NCBI RefSeq assembly: GCF_033807715.1
Contig: NC_084596.1
Location: 27,974,879-28,038,878 of the forward strand
Origin: Cololabis saira
Taxonomy: Eukaryota > Chordata > Actinopteri > Beloniformes > Belonidae
Direction: 5' to 3'
Length of the DNA stretch: 64,000 nucleotides
Of this stretch, positions 51,101 to 62,320 are shown piece after piece. Below the pieces are notes generated by a model. That model had not been told where the DNA came from and searched no databases. It saw only the letters and a program-made list of their open reading frames with translations. The stretch's first letter is position 1; each line of letters opens with the position of its first letter. Both the position numbers and the translations under genes were made by a program.

Positions 51101-52488
51101 TTGTAAGTAGATTTAAGATGGTCTTTCATTAAACATTTCTCTCTTGTGCTTTTCTTTGGCAAATTGCATTTTTTTCCTCCCTCAGGACCACTACATAAGT
51201 GCTTGCTTACAATGTTTCTTCCTCATTCATCCTCATCATCATGCAGCAGCAGTTCAGGGCTCTTTAGTCATTTAAGACAGTTGTTATAGCATCTAAGACA
51301 GGGTTGATGAACAATGTGATGAACAGTGACCAGCACCAAAGGTATTTGTCAGAATCTTAGTTGACTGCTAAATATTTCAGCTGTTTAAACAGTTTAGGAC
51401 AGGTACAGATTATGCAAATTCTTTCTGAGCGCATGTAAGTGACAAACCTGATACACGACATCGTTACAACAGAGCCTTTCTGCCAAGCAGCTTGTAAGAA
51501 TTCTCTGTTCTCCACAGATTCCTGCAGGCGCCAGCCGCTGCTGGAAATTGCAAGGGGAGGAGAGCATAGAAGAGAAGGACTATTTTAGGAGTTTGCCTAA
51601 AAATATTTCATAATAATGGAATAAATGAGTGTACAAAGGTCAATGTGAGTGTATGCCTGAGACTGTAAAAGGGCTGGAAAATGTATGTATGTTTTTGCCT
51701 TTTTGCGCCCTCTGTGAGGAAGGTCTATGGAAAGAACATGCAAAGTCCTCTCATTCTTTTCCTCTCTTAGGCTTGCTCTGCCTCATCATTCAATCAGTCT
51801 TTCCCTCATCTCCCCATCTCTCCAGGGGAGGAAGGTCTCAGAGTTTCTCAGGAATGTTGACTTCTCTGTGCCTTGGTCCCTTGGGGAACGTTGGTAGGGG
51901 TCTTGACCCTTCTCCTCCTGCATCCCTGGAGCCTATCAGCTAACTAAGTTAGCATGAGATAACTTTCTCCTCCTGGCCCCATATTGCAGCCTCTCACCCT
52001 TCCCTCCTTTTTCGTTTCCTTCACCCTGGGCTAATACGAGGCAGGAGCTTCACTAGAAGCAGCAGAACATCCATCACATTACTGTCTAATCTCTGCCTGT
52101 GGCAAAATCTGTCTTTCAACCCCTGTCCTTCTCATGGACAATCAGCGCTGATGAAACCTCCCTTCCTAATCGGTTATTTAGCCATCCGTCACTTTTATTG
52201 TGTATTTAATTTATATTACAACTAAAGTGCAAACACAAACACTTTGCTTAAGAGAAAAAGTTGTTTTGCTGCAAGTCACAGAACACAGCCAGAAATCTCT
52301 TTTTGTATACTTCAAACATATTTACAATGTTCGTTTCTATCCATTATTATCTATTTATTTATGCATTTACATCAACAGTCAGTAATCCATATTAACATCT
52401 CCACATCTGAAACACATACAGATGAACTTTGGAGTTATTCTGTCAGCTCAAAGACTAACATACATGGTTGCTAATGTTTCAGTTAACA
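48141..52488. other. gene desert, part 4
   Basis: No gene was recognised. Repeat-poor islands of balanced composition lie at 48470-48720, 48880-49110, 51480-51570 and 51750-52150. A perfect hairpin at 49703-49732 is annotated separately. Confidence 0.4.
49703..49732. repeat. perfect 11-bp inverted repeat (hairpin)
   Basis: attactcctac (49703-49713) and gtaggagtaat (49722-49732) are exact reverse complements around the 8-nt loop gtatacat. Confidence 0.75.
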
Positions 52489-52496
52489 CCACTGAT

Positions 52497-52889
52497 TAGG
52501 GCTGTGCGATTAATCGATTTTAAATCTAAATCGGATTTATTAATCAAAATCGATGTTAAAAAAGGAAAATCGGAAAATCGATTTTCCTTTTTTGCAGCTG
52601 GCTGCATTACAGACAGAGCTCGTCTAGTCATCTTTGTTTGGTCAAGAAAATTGTAAATGTTGTCACTTTACTAAACTCAAGGAGGATTTACAGTATCTTT
52701 CAATTACACTTCATTCCCAATAGGGAAATTTGTTTGCTATTTTTCTTTAAAAATAAAGATAAAATATTTTAAACAATTTATTCCATTGTCTTTTGTAGTT
52801 TTACCAAAAAAATCGAAATCGAAATCGAAAATCGGGTTTTCATAGAAAAAAATCTGGATTTTATTTTTGTCCAAAATCGCCCAGCCCTA
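52497..52889. mobile_element. non-autonomous hAT element (MITE) with 8-bp target duplication
   Basis: The element opens TAGGGCTGTGCGA and closes TCGCCCAGCCCTA, terminal inverted repeats of the hAT type. Exact 8-bp direct repeats CCACTGAT at 52489-52496 and 52890-52897 are its target-site duplication. Inside, subterminal repeats of 'aaatcgaaatcga' and 'aaaatcgattt' flank unique A+T-rich sequence. There is no transposase frame. The perfect duplication suggests a relatively recent insertion. Confidence 0.9.
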
Positions 52890-52948
52890 CCACTGATCCT
52901 TGTTATGTGAGTATAATGTTGATAAAAAGTCTGTAATTATTTTGAGAA

Positions 52949-53326
52949 CCATCCATCGATCCACTGTCTATACCAGCTTATTACTATTCAGGGTCCCAGT
53001 GATCCGCTGGAGCCTACCCCAGTGCTCCTCAGGTGACAGGCAGAAGTACACCCTGACAGGTTGCCATCCATCCATCCATCCGTCCATCACAGGGCCACAT
53101 ATAGAAAAACAAACACACACACTCACATTCACCCATATGGAAATTTAGAATCACCAGTTAACCTCACATACACGTTTTTGGACTGCGGAGGGAAGCCAGA
53201 CAACCTAGAGACAACTCAGAAAAGCACAACATGCAAAATCCACACAGACATGCCCCTGCTGGGAGTCAAACCAAGGACCTTCTTTCTGTGAGGCAATAGT
53301 GGTAACCACCCAGCCACCTTGCTGCC
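52949..53326 (+). mobile_element. full-length copy of the 'gctggagcctatcccag' teleost repeat
   Basis: It runs from ccatccatcgatccactgtc through 'gctggagcctaccccag', 'ggtgacaggcagaagtacacc', an expanded (CCAT)n patch, 'acatatagaaaaacaaac', 'cgtttttggactgcgg', 'catgcaaaatccacac' and 'ttctgtgaggcaatagtgg' to 'gccaccttgctgcc'. It starts only about 50 bp after the hAT element. Confidence 0.8.
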
Positions 53327-56100
53327 ACCACAATTTATGTCTTTCCATCAAAAGAAACCACCAGACACATCATTTTAACACAATCTCCCTGTTGTTATTC
53401 TCATAAAACAAAATACCATTTTCCTTTAGTCATTTTAGCTCAGTTACATGAGCTATATTCCTTCTGAGGAGTGCTCCGTGCTAGAAAAAAGCTACAAAGG
53501 AAACCTGGAAGCAGACACGTTTACGCACTGTATGTGCGCCGAAAATGCAGATCAGTTCTGTGATTTGAAGTAAGAACAGAACAAAAAATGGTGAGTTATC
53601 AGCTTGTGTTCTCACAAACAAAGTCTTTGTCTCCTGTTCCCCACATGTGGTTTAGGTTCCGTTTACATAGCACTGACAGCAGATGCTAGACCACATGAAT
53701 CTTTTGTTTATTACATCTGCTATTTGTATTTTTCTTTTCAAGAAATTATAATTGTCCTTTTTGTTTATCATTGGACAAGTCTTTCATAAAAATATTTTTT
53801 TCAAGGGAATTCATAAAACATGCAATAAACAGTTTGATTAGATCTTTTTTTTTAAATTTCTATGACTATTGCAAGATCAGGCAGTAATGTTGTCATTGCT
53901 ACCTGCAACTGTCTATTCTTCAACCTTAAAACAAGTTATCGTGTTGAAAAGAAAACACTTTAATACAATGCAGCCACTGTCCTCTAGAGCTGCATGACTG
54001 ACCCATGCTGTAACCCTTTCATGTTATCCGGACCATTTTTATCAGCACCATGAATGAAGAGGATTCTGATCTGCCTGATATTTGTTGTGTATTTTCTCAA
54101 GCTTGCTTAATTCTGTGTGAGGTCAGTAACCCTGTCATTTTCTCCCACTCACTGGTAAGTATTGTCTGGCTCGGATGCTGGTCCACCTCATGTTCTCCTC
54201 ACCCGTTTACATTGCCCGGGGTGCTGCTTGAACTTAGGGACACACTTTGTCCCTTAGTGGGAGAACTTGGAACCCAGAGGAAATGGGCTGCTTCCCAAGG
54301 TCGAGACAAGCAGTGCTGGAGAAAAACATGAGGACTGGCTTAACAGAGGAAACGCAAAGACTACGTTGGCCAAGAGAGAAATGGACAAATGCTGCTCAAA
54401 ATGTGTCACTGCAGAAGGATACTGAAGAATGTGTTTGGTGCCACCGTGGTGACTTTTTCAATTGCTTGAGGGTGCAGTTGGCTCAATTAGAAGGTCAGGA
54501 CTGGAATGTAGAGTTTCAAATCAAAGCAGCATCTATGAACTTTTAACCCAAAATCTGGATCTGGTTACGCAGTTGGATGTTTATGTTTTCATTTATTTAT
54601 TTTTCTGCGATCATATGTTAGCACATCCCTTTTGTTCCATGCTAAATATGAAACCACAAAATACCGGCTATTTGTTATTTATGATTTCCATTCTGCAAGT
54701 CCAAGACAAAGTAATTGGACAAGTCCATGCTTTTGCTTAAAATGGGCCGCGCAGTGTTCCTCCCCCTCTCCGTGAACCATTTATTGCTCGTCTCTTAAAT
54801 GAACTAGCTGCCTGCAGACGATATTACTCATAACTCCAGTCACTGCCAAGTCTTGGTATGAGGGCCATTAAGGTGCTTAAAGTCAGCCATTCATATTTGT
54901 GCTGGATCGCCTTTCTCTATTTTAAATATCCCCCTGAAATTTTTAATGAAATATAGCCTCAGCATTTTCTCAGAGTGCACTGCATCATGCCATACCGTCC
55001 AACATTACAGGCATCATTCAGCACCTTCAGTATTGTATAGCCACCTTTTTCCGTCGTTTTTCTGCAGGTATCACCTTATTTTTACACTTTTGACAAGCGG
55101 AAATTGAGATTTATGTAAGCTGGAACTTTAGTCAATCTGTGTCATTAACCAATAATGCCATCATAAATATACGCATGCTTGGAGCGCTTTTTGTCTGACA
55201 TTGTGTATTTGTATATTTAAAGTCGCAACAAACTCAAAATCCAAAATAATACAACCCTGTCACTTGGTTTTTGGGCTGCCTTGGTCCATCTGAACACTGG
55301 AATCGACCAGCCTGTCTTTCTGAGATGTTCCAAGACCCAAACGAAAACAGGCATTTGAGCTTTTGCAGTGGATGCTCCAAACCTGTGGAACAGTTAACCC
55401 CTCGAAACACATATGGCTCAGGTTTATGAAATATTCAGATTGCTGCTTTAGATTCATCTGACCGTTTTATCATTTACACCGAGCTGAAAGGTTTTCCACT
55501 TTATTGTTCATTTTTTTCTCATTCTTATTTAGTGGGTTTTATGTCTACATCTTTAATTGTATTTATTGCCTTATTGTTTTTAAATGTTACATTTTATTTG
55601 ATGGTAAAGCCCTTTGGTGAACATCGGTTTTTTTTACATTATATATAAATGAATTTAACTTTTTACAATAACTAACCTAATGTAAGAAAGAAAAGAGCTA
55701 ATAATGCCTGACTAGTGCTTTGTTTAATATCTATTTACTGTGATGAGCAAAAGTTGGAATATGTTAATTCTGATGTCCTCTCTATCATTGAATGCACCAG
55801 CATTCAATGATAGACCTGGCATTATAAAGACACATTTGAAATAATCCAGTGTTTACGATAAAGAAAGAAAAAAGAAAGATATTTGTATTTTTGTGTATGA
55901 GCTATTGGAATATATTCAGTCAAATTAGTACATTTCTACTGGAGGTGTTTTTAAAATGTTTTTTTTTTCTTTCTTTTGGTAATTGATGTAGCCAAAGCTA
56001 CTATGTTGTTGATTTTTGTACTTTAAAGAGTATAAATCAAACTATGTATATACGGACCCCTGCATATATAGAAGCATTGCAATTATAGTTGGAGTTATTA
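53327..56100. other. gene desert, part 5
   Basis: No gene was recognised. The stretch 54150-54540 is open in places and slightly G+C-richer, but it has no recognisable domain or splice structure. A perfect hairpin lies at 55781-55814. Confidence 0.4.
55781..55814. repeat. perfect 15-bp inverted repeat (hairpin)
   Basis: tctatcattgaatgc (55781-55795) and gcattcaatgataga (55800-55814) pair exactly around a 4-nt loop. The short loop favours hairpin formation. It has neither the length of a pre-miRNA stem nor recognisable transposon ends. Confidence 0.8.
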
Positions 56101-56268
<168 letters not shown>

Positions 56269-58900
56269 GGAAAATACCAGCAGAGCGCCCTCACGTCCAC
56301 CCAACCTATATGTGATGAGGGAATTACAATGTGATTTTGACTGGCCTGACCTTTCCGTTAAGTTTCTATATGTGGTGTGGTGTTTTAATAACCCTTACCA
56401 GTTCAACAGTTCAAGCATGACTTTTGACTAGACTGTGTCTGAAGTTGGGTAAATACCAACTGTCCCAGGCCAAACAGCAGATGAAAGAAATGTAAGCATT
56501 TGAGAATAAAATCTCTAGACCTTCTTTATTAAGTATTTGTCTGACTTTTTCTTTTTTTTTTTTGGTGTGTGGTGGGGTGAGGTGGTTTGATATGAGTGCT
56601 TGCGTGACTTCAGGACATCCACTCTAATGGTAAAAATGTGTCTAGAGGTAGGATTACTGAGTTTAACTTATTTCCAATTGTACATTTCTATGAAACTTCA
56701 AATTGGAGAACAGATCTAAAAAATGACACTCTTTTCATAGCCTCATTACGCTTCCGACCTCGTGAAAAAAATTGCATTGTTTTTTCACAGTTTCTTCTTC
56801 TTTCAAGGAAATTACTCGAATCCTTCACAAAAGGTGAGTTCTTGTTCTTTTTGATTTGCAGACTTCATCTATAACTGCACTGCATCAAAGCCTGTGCCTC
56901 CCTTTTCTGTCAGAAGTCACTGTTATGGTTGCCTTCTGGACCAGAAAAACAAAAAGAAACCGCCTGAGCAAGACAAAACATAATGAAGGGAAAAACAATT
57001 TCCCTGTCTACATGTAAACCGGAAAATTGAGTTTCTGGGTATCTTCATCCTGGAGGGAGTTTTCCAAGATATCAGCTTACGTTGACCTAAAACTCTGTTT
57101 GTGTATGGAACGTAAAAACCAAAATATCCCAATTCATGTGGGCAGAAGGCTTGCTCTAATCTCTTAACCAGGTGATTTCACTTATAATCTCCTTTTTCAT
57201 ACACAATGACCATTATAATCTTGAACAGAGACATGATTTGAAGAGCACTTTTGTAAATGTATACCATATCTCAGCATTTGAACAACATTCAGCTGCTTAG
57301 AGTTAAAGGGATTTAGCGAAAATGGTTTTTCTGTGTGCTCAAGGATGGGCCCCTTGGGTGTGCTTTACCCTGAAGACTATGTGAGGCCAGATAATCATCC
57401 ACGTGACATAAGTTAAACTAGACCCCAGTGGCCTTGGAGCCACAGGGTTAAATGCAGTTGTGACAATGTGGATAACTGACTCCTACGCATAATGTGCTGC
57501 TGATTGAGTTAAATCATTTTCCCCAAACTATTTTGGTCTGAATTTGAGGGAAACTGCCTACAAGAATCACACAAAAGGCGCCAACAAATACAAAGCACAC
57601 CAAAGTATGAAAGAGTTAGCTTTCTAAGCAAGTGTCAATCACAACACACATACGCACATTTGTAAATTTTGCATGAAAGTTGATCAACTCTGAGAAAGGA
57701 AAGCAGACACACACTAATACATGCTCACATTTAGATGCTCCGGTGCAACTTATAGTGATTTTATTTTATTTTTTTTTGTTTCACTCAATCCTTAAGTTTA
57801 AACTACAAGGCTTTTCTTGTTTTACCTTGATCAAGTATTCTGAGGTTTTTTTTAAGCTATAAAATGTTACCAGTTTGGGTGATATCCATAGTGGCCTTGT
57901 TTTTACTCGCCTGCATTTTTTTTTGTCTATTCAGCTTCAACAATTTGCTCACCCTCTCTGTTTAAAAACCAATTTGTGGATGTTAGTTGTTTTAAGTTCC
58001 AATGATTTTGTCTTTAAGTGGATCACTGTAATGGCAACCTGATGCAGAGTGTAACAGAAAATAAATCCCCCTTTTTTTAGAGATACTTAAATACTTAGTA
58101 ATCATATGTGGAAGACACTTATTTTCTCTTTACTCAATATTTCTGCATAGCAGTGCATAGTTTGGCTGTGGTTCAGAAGGTACACATGTCTGTCAACCAG
58201 GGATTTTGGCTTTAATTACTAACCCAGGTTTTCTTCACGAGGAACAGAGTGTTCACACATGGTGGTAGTGGTTCTCTTGAGGAAACTCTGCAAAAGTGAA
58301 ATCCATATGAAAGAAACAGCACACATCGTTATGCACAATGTACGAATATTCTTAAAGCAACAGAATTTTTGCTTGGATGTTTGGGAAGTTTTTTTTGTTT
58401 TTTTTTAAGAAATGAGGTTTCAGATCTGGTGATCAGAGAATATGAGACCTGAGACCAATAAGAGCTATGATAAAAAGTAACTTATTTTTGTTGCACTGTG
58501 GGTCATTCTCAGTGTTCTCTAAGCTTTTAAAAAGCCCATTTAAAGGAACAGGACACAAAAAGATCCAAAACAGGAGTGTTTAAGCTTTTACACAAATGTG
58601 TCCGAGAGATCATTTACATTCTTTGGTTATGAGAAAATACGTGTCATTTGTCGTCATTACAAACTTGCTTCAGAGACAGCTGATGATTACTTTATTTAGG
58701 ATAGGACAAGGAACAGGAGAGTACACTGACGTTCATGGGCTATAATGTAAACGAGATCAATATCTTGTATATTTATGCTTGAATTCGGTACTCAATTGTG
58801 AAAAGATTGTTTTACAAATTGAAAAATGAAGGTCAGGTGCAGAGTCTGGTAGTAATACTCACCTCCTGTAGTGGAAACTGCACACCACAGTATGTGGTCC
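56269..58900. other. gene desert, part 6
   Basis: No gene or clear dispersed repeat was recognised. It is mostly A+T-rich, with long T runs near 55960, 56550 and 58390. Confidence 0.4.
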
Positions 58901-58920
58901 ACGCACACACACACACACAA

Positions 58921-58959
<39 letters not shown>

Positions 58960-58960
58960 G
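58901..58960. repeat. (CA)n microsatellite
   Basis: Interrupted ca repeats (cacaaacatacaca, then a pure run, then acaaacacag). Confidence 0.95.
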
Positions 58961-60351
58961 TTTCCAGTTTTCTCAGCGGGTCTGATCTCGGTGCATCAGA
59001 CTTTGGCACAGCTCAGCTGTCATATTGTCTACCTCGGTCAGGGGGGTGGGAGTTTGTTTTACTCAACTCTACCAGTAGCTGATAACATAGTGAAAGGGGG
59101 TTATGAATGCCCAAATCCTGTCTACTGATGTATTTTCTTTATCACATATTTAAGAAGGTTTCAAGGGTTTAAAGCTTTCAGATTGTCTGAAGAGAAGGGA
59201 GATGACGTCCTGACATGGGTTGTGCTGCTATTACCCTCTGTCCTAGGAGAATAAAAAAACATCTTGTTTTCATTATTGGAGGGTTGAAAAAGGCAGAGTA
59301 AGAAGGAGGTGGAATGAAGGTAGCAGTTTAATGTGTATGTTTTATCTGATTCTGTATATTTCTGTCTATATACACTAAAAGTGTGGCATATCATCCACAG
59401 AGGAACCATTAACATTAGACCCGTGAGGAGATGGTTCATGGACTGCAAGGACAAAGACTGAAATTCCTGATGATATCCAGATGACAAATTTCACCCTTTG
59501 CACAGAGCTATCTGTTGCCAAGGAACTGTGGTTTGCTGTAATTCTGCTGTAGCATCATATCTTGTTTCTTTTGTGACAACTTCTCGTTTTAAGCAATTGC
59601 AGAACAGCGTTGTGAACAATCATGGAAACATTGCATTTAAACCCTGCAAAATGCACACAAACTTCTGTTCACCACACCCACGTACCCCTCTTTCTGCAAG
59701 TCAGTTATTAACCGCTGACCTTCACTCAGGCCTCTCTCTGTAGAGTCGATTTCCCAGACTGTAAGAAAAGTCACGTAGTCTAGATGCACATTTCAAAACG
59801 TATTCAGCTCCTAAGTAATTTAAATATAATTTAAAGTTTTTGCTGGATGATAACACAAACCACATAAATACTTGTGAAATGAATGAGAGACTGCTCCTGG
59901 GGGGTCACCGGTAGACAAGTACGTGTGAACAGGAGGACACATCTGGATACCTTATTCCAACTCGCCATCTGAGGAAATGAACAAGCAGCTGAATGCAGGT
60001 GACTGCAGGTGTACCAGCTGTACTTTCTCAGCACACACTGTTTGATACTGACCAGCTTTTTTCTTTTTCTTTTTTTTTTTCTTTCTAATGTGTGAAATTT
60101 TTATAACTTGGAGATAAGAAAATAAGCCACTGATGAGTTTGTTGCAGTGGACATGTTAACTCTGACGATTGAGCTTATTAGGTCAGGCCAGCCACTGGAG
60201 AAATCAATAAAAAGTATATCCAACAGAAGACATTTGATCAACAAAGAGTTTAATGGTACTTTTTCATCCATTTTTTCAATTTTAAGTATTGTTCACCTTT
60301 TTTATCTAGGAAACTACTGCAGTAGTTCTTCTTTTAAAGACATGATGTAAC
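58961..60351. other. gene desert, part 7
   Basis: No gene or defined repeat was recognised. Confidence 0.4.
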
Positions 60352-60688
60352 TTCCATCCATGATCTGCACCAGCTTATTCCGATTCAGGGTCAAAAGGGT
60401 CTGCTGTAGCCTATCACAGCTCTAGTTAGCCAGAAGGCAGGAGTATAGCAGGTACTGGTCACCAGTCCATCATAAGGCCACACAGACAAACAACCACACA
60501 TGCACTTATTACTATGGGCAACTTAAAATCACCTATCAACCTGGTATTCATGTTTTTGGACAGTGGAAGGAAGCTCGAAAATAAAGAAATAAAAAACATG
60601 CAAGCACAGGGAGAACCTTCAAACTCCACACAGAAAGATCTCTGTCAGGAGTTGAACCAGGAACCTCATTGCTGTGAGATAATAGTCC
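60352..60688 (+). mobile_element. near-complete, diverged copy of the 'gctggagcctatcccag' teleost repeat
   Basis: It runs from tccatccatgatctgcacc through 'tctgctgtagcctatcacagct', 'ggtcaccagtccatcataagg', 'cagacaaacaacca', 'atgtttttggacagtgg' and 'gagaaccttcaaactccac' to 'cattgctgtgag'. It is internally complete but heavily mutated. Confidence 0.8.
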
Positions 60689-61774
60689 AGTATTTCTGAG
60701 TAAAATCATGTATCTCTCACTAGAAGAATGAGTTGTAAAGTGTTGAACATCTGAAAACACAAAAAACACAAACAAACAATGGTTTCCTACCTGAGACTCC
60801 CTACCGTTTCCAACAACAAAGGAGGTAACAGCGTTTCCTCTCCTTCCTATGGCTTAGCTTTATCGCTTCACATGTGTGTTTATAAATGGCACTATCTATT
60901 CATACACAAGGCTGCACATTTTTGTGACACAAAATGTGCAGCCTTCCTGAAAATATTTGTTCTCTCTCCATATCACACACAGACACATCTTTTGTCACTG
61001 TCATAATATTGATTCTAACATCAGTGCCATTGTAATGGTGTACTGTGCCACCAAAAGCCCATGTTTGATCTCCACCTAGTTGGGTGTGGAGGTGACTGTA
61101 CAGTCATCAAATCAATGAATATCAATGTAATCAATAATACATTTTTAGATGCTTATTTTCATATAAAATAAATATTTTAGAGAGCTGGAAAATTATGGGC
61201 AGCATAAAAAAAAGATTTTGAAATATAAATCTAGTGAACACTGCAGAAAGAATCTTGAAAAAACAGTTTTAACAGTAGTTTTAAGAGCCGGCTCCGAAGG
61301 CAGCATGACAGCCGTCTTCGTCCTCTCAAGGCTCTTTGATCTCAGCAGCAAGCACGTGTAGTGGAAGTGTCGGAAACAGGTGCTTTGTGGCTCAGGGAGC
61401 AGTCCCTTTTTGATATCCTTTATAAGAAACAGACGGTAAGTACCGGGCGTGTCCATAAACACAGCAAGTGCAAGTCTGCAGAGACCTCTGCTATGCAGTT
61501 CCTGTGTAAGATTATCGAATGAGGGACAGAGTATTTCTAATTCTTTCTCACTCCAACTCTGGGGGGATATGATGTTAATAACCTCCTATTAAAAAAGCGA
61601 AAATCATGGAGACCTAATGGTTACATCTGCTAATTTAAACATCATTTGAATTTGTTGCTCCTGTCCACAAAAACAAGAGTATTTATCAAAAGAAATGCAA
61701 AACCATAAAATATTCTTTACATTAATACATTAGTTAATTATTTCATTTAGACATACAATAAAGATTGAGAGAGC
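60689..61774. other. non-coding interval
   Basis: No gene was recognised. It includes the perfect hairpin at 60908-60945 and an unassigned G+C-richer patch at 61285-61470. Confidence 0.4.
60908..60945. repeat. perfect 15-bp inverted repeat (hairpin)
   Basis: aaggctgcacatttt (60908-60922) and aaaatgtgcagcctt (60931-60945) are exact reverse complements around tgtgacac. Confidence 0.8.
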
Positions 61775-61990
61775 CGCGGTAGTTCCATTTATCTTCCCCA
61801 CTCCATTGGAGCATGTTATGGTCAATGGGCCACATCTGGTCTTCTGTGTTGAAACCAATGCAGAAGTAACACAAGTTGCAGTTCTTCAACTGACCCCTAG
61901 GGGCTGGCTGCAAAAGCAAATCTATCTCCTTTGACACTTCATCATTGCACCACAGAGTAGGTTTGTCTGCCATTTTTCTCTGTACCAAAG
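61775..61990. mobile_element. teleost dispersed repeat fragment
   Basis: 'tgttatggtcaatggg', 'caatgcagaagtaacacaagttgcagttcttcaactg', 'acccctaggggctggctgca' and 'ctgccatttttctctgtacc' are phrases of a common teleost repeat. The minus-strand open frame at 61743-61988 is a by-product. The ends and class are uncertain. Confidence 0.5.
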
Positions 61991-62009
61991 TTTAGTTGTA
62001 AAGTAAATA

Positions 62010-62320
62010 TCGTGGTCACTGTTGCCGGGTTTTAAATGAAGGAGATGTGAAGGAGTTGCTCTCAAGACTCCTCAGAGGATTTACTCTCTGGCTAATCAGT
62101 GGCCTGCAACCTAGTGATGTTACATTTCCAGCTCGATTCAGCTCAGTTAGAACCCCGGCTAAGTAGGTGCGAATAAAGGAGGTACTAACTGGCTAGTTAG
62201 TACCTCCACTAGGTGACCACTAGTCACCTAGTGGAAAACCCTTCAAACACAGTAGAGATGAGCGGGGCCGAGCCAAGTAGGTACGACTGGAAATTACCTA
62301 TTGCTGGTGTAGCCTGGTAG
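62010..62320. mobile_element. foldback repeat with two internal cruciforms
   Basis: 'tttactctctggctaatcagtggcctgcaacctagtgatgttac' followed by 'cagctcagttagaacc' and 'ggccgagccaagtaggtac' resembles a teleost MITE family. At its centre are two adjacent perfect hairpins: ggaggtactaact/agttagtacctcc (62178-62207) and ccactaggtga/tcacctagtgg (62206-62234), sharing two bases. The outer ends are approximate. Confidence 0.55.

Noticed and set aside
54050..54546. Overlapping + frames in the desert
   Set aside because: No family resemblance; two frames compete over the same bases and neither has exon signals.
61743..61988. 81-codon minus frame
   Set aside because: It lies in phrases of a common teleost dispersed repeat.
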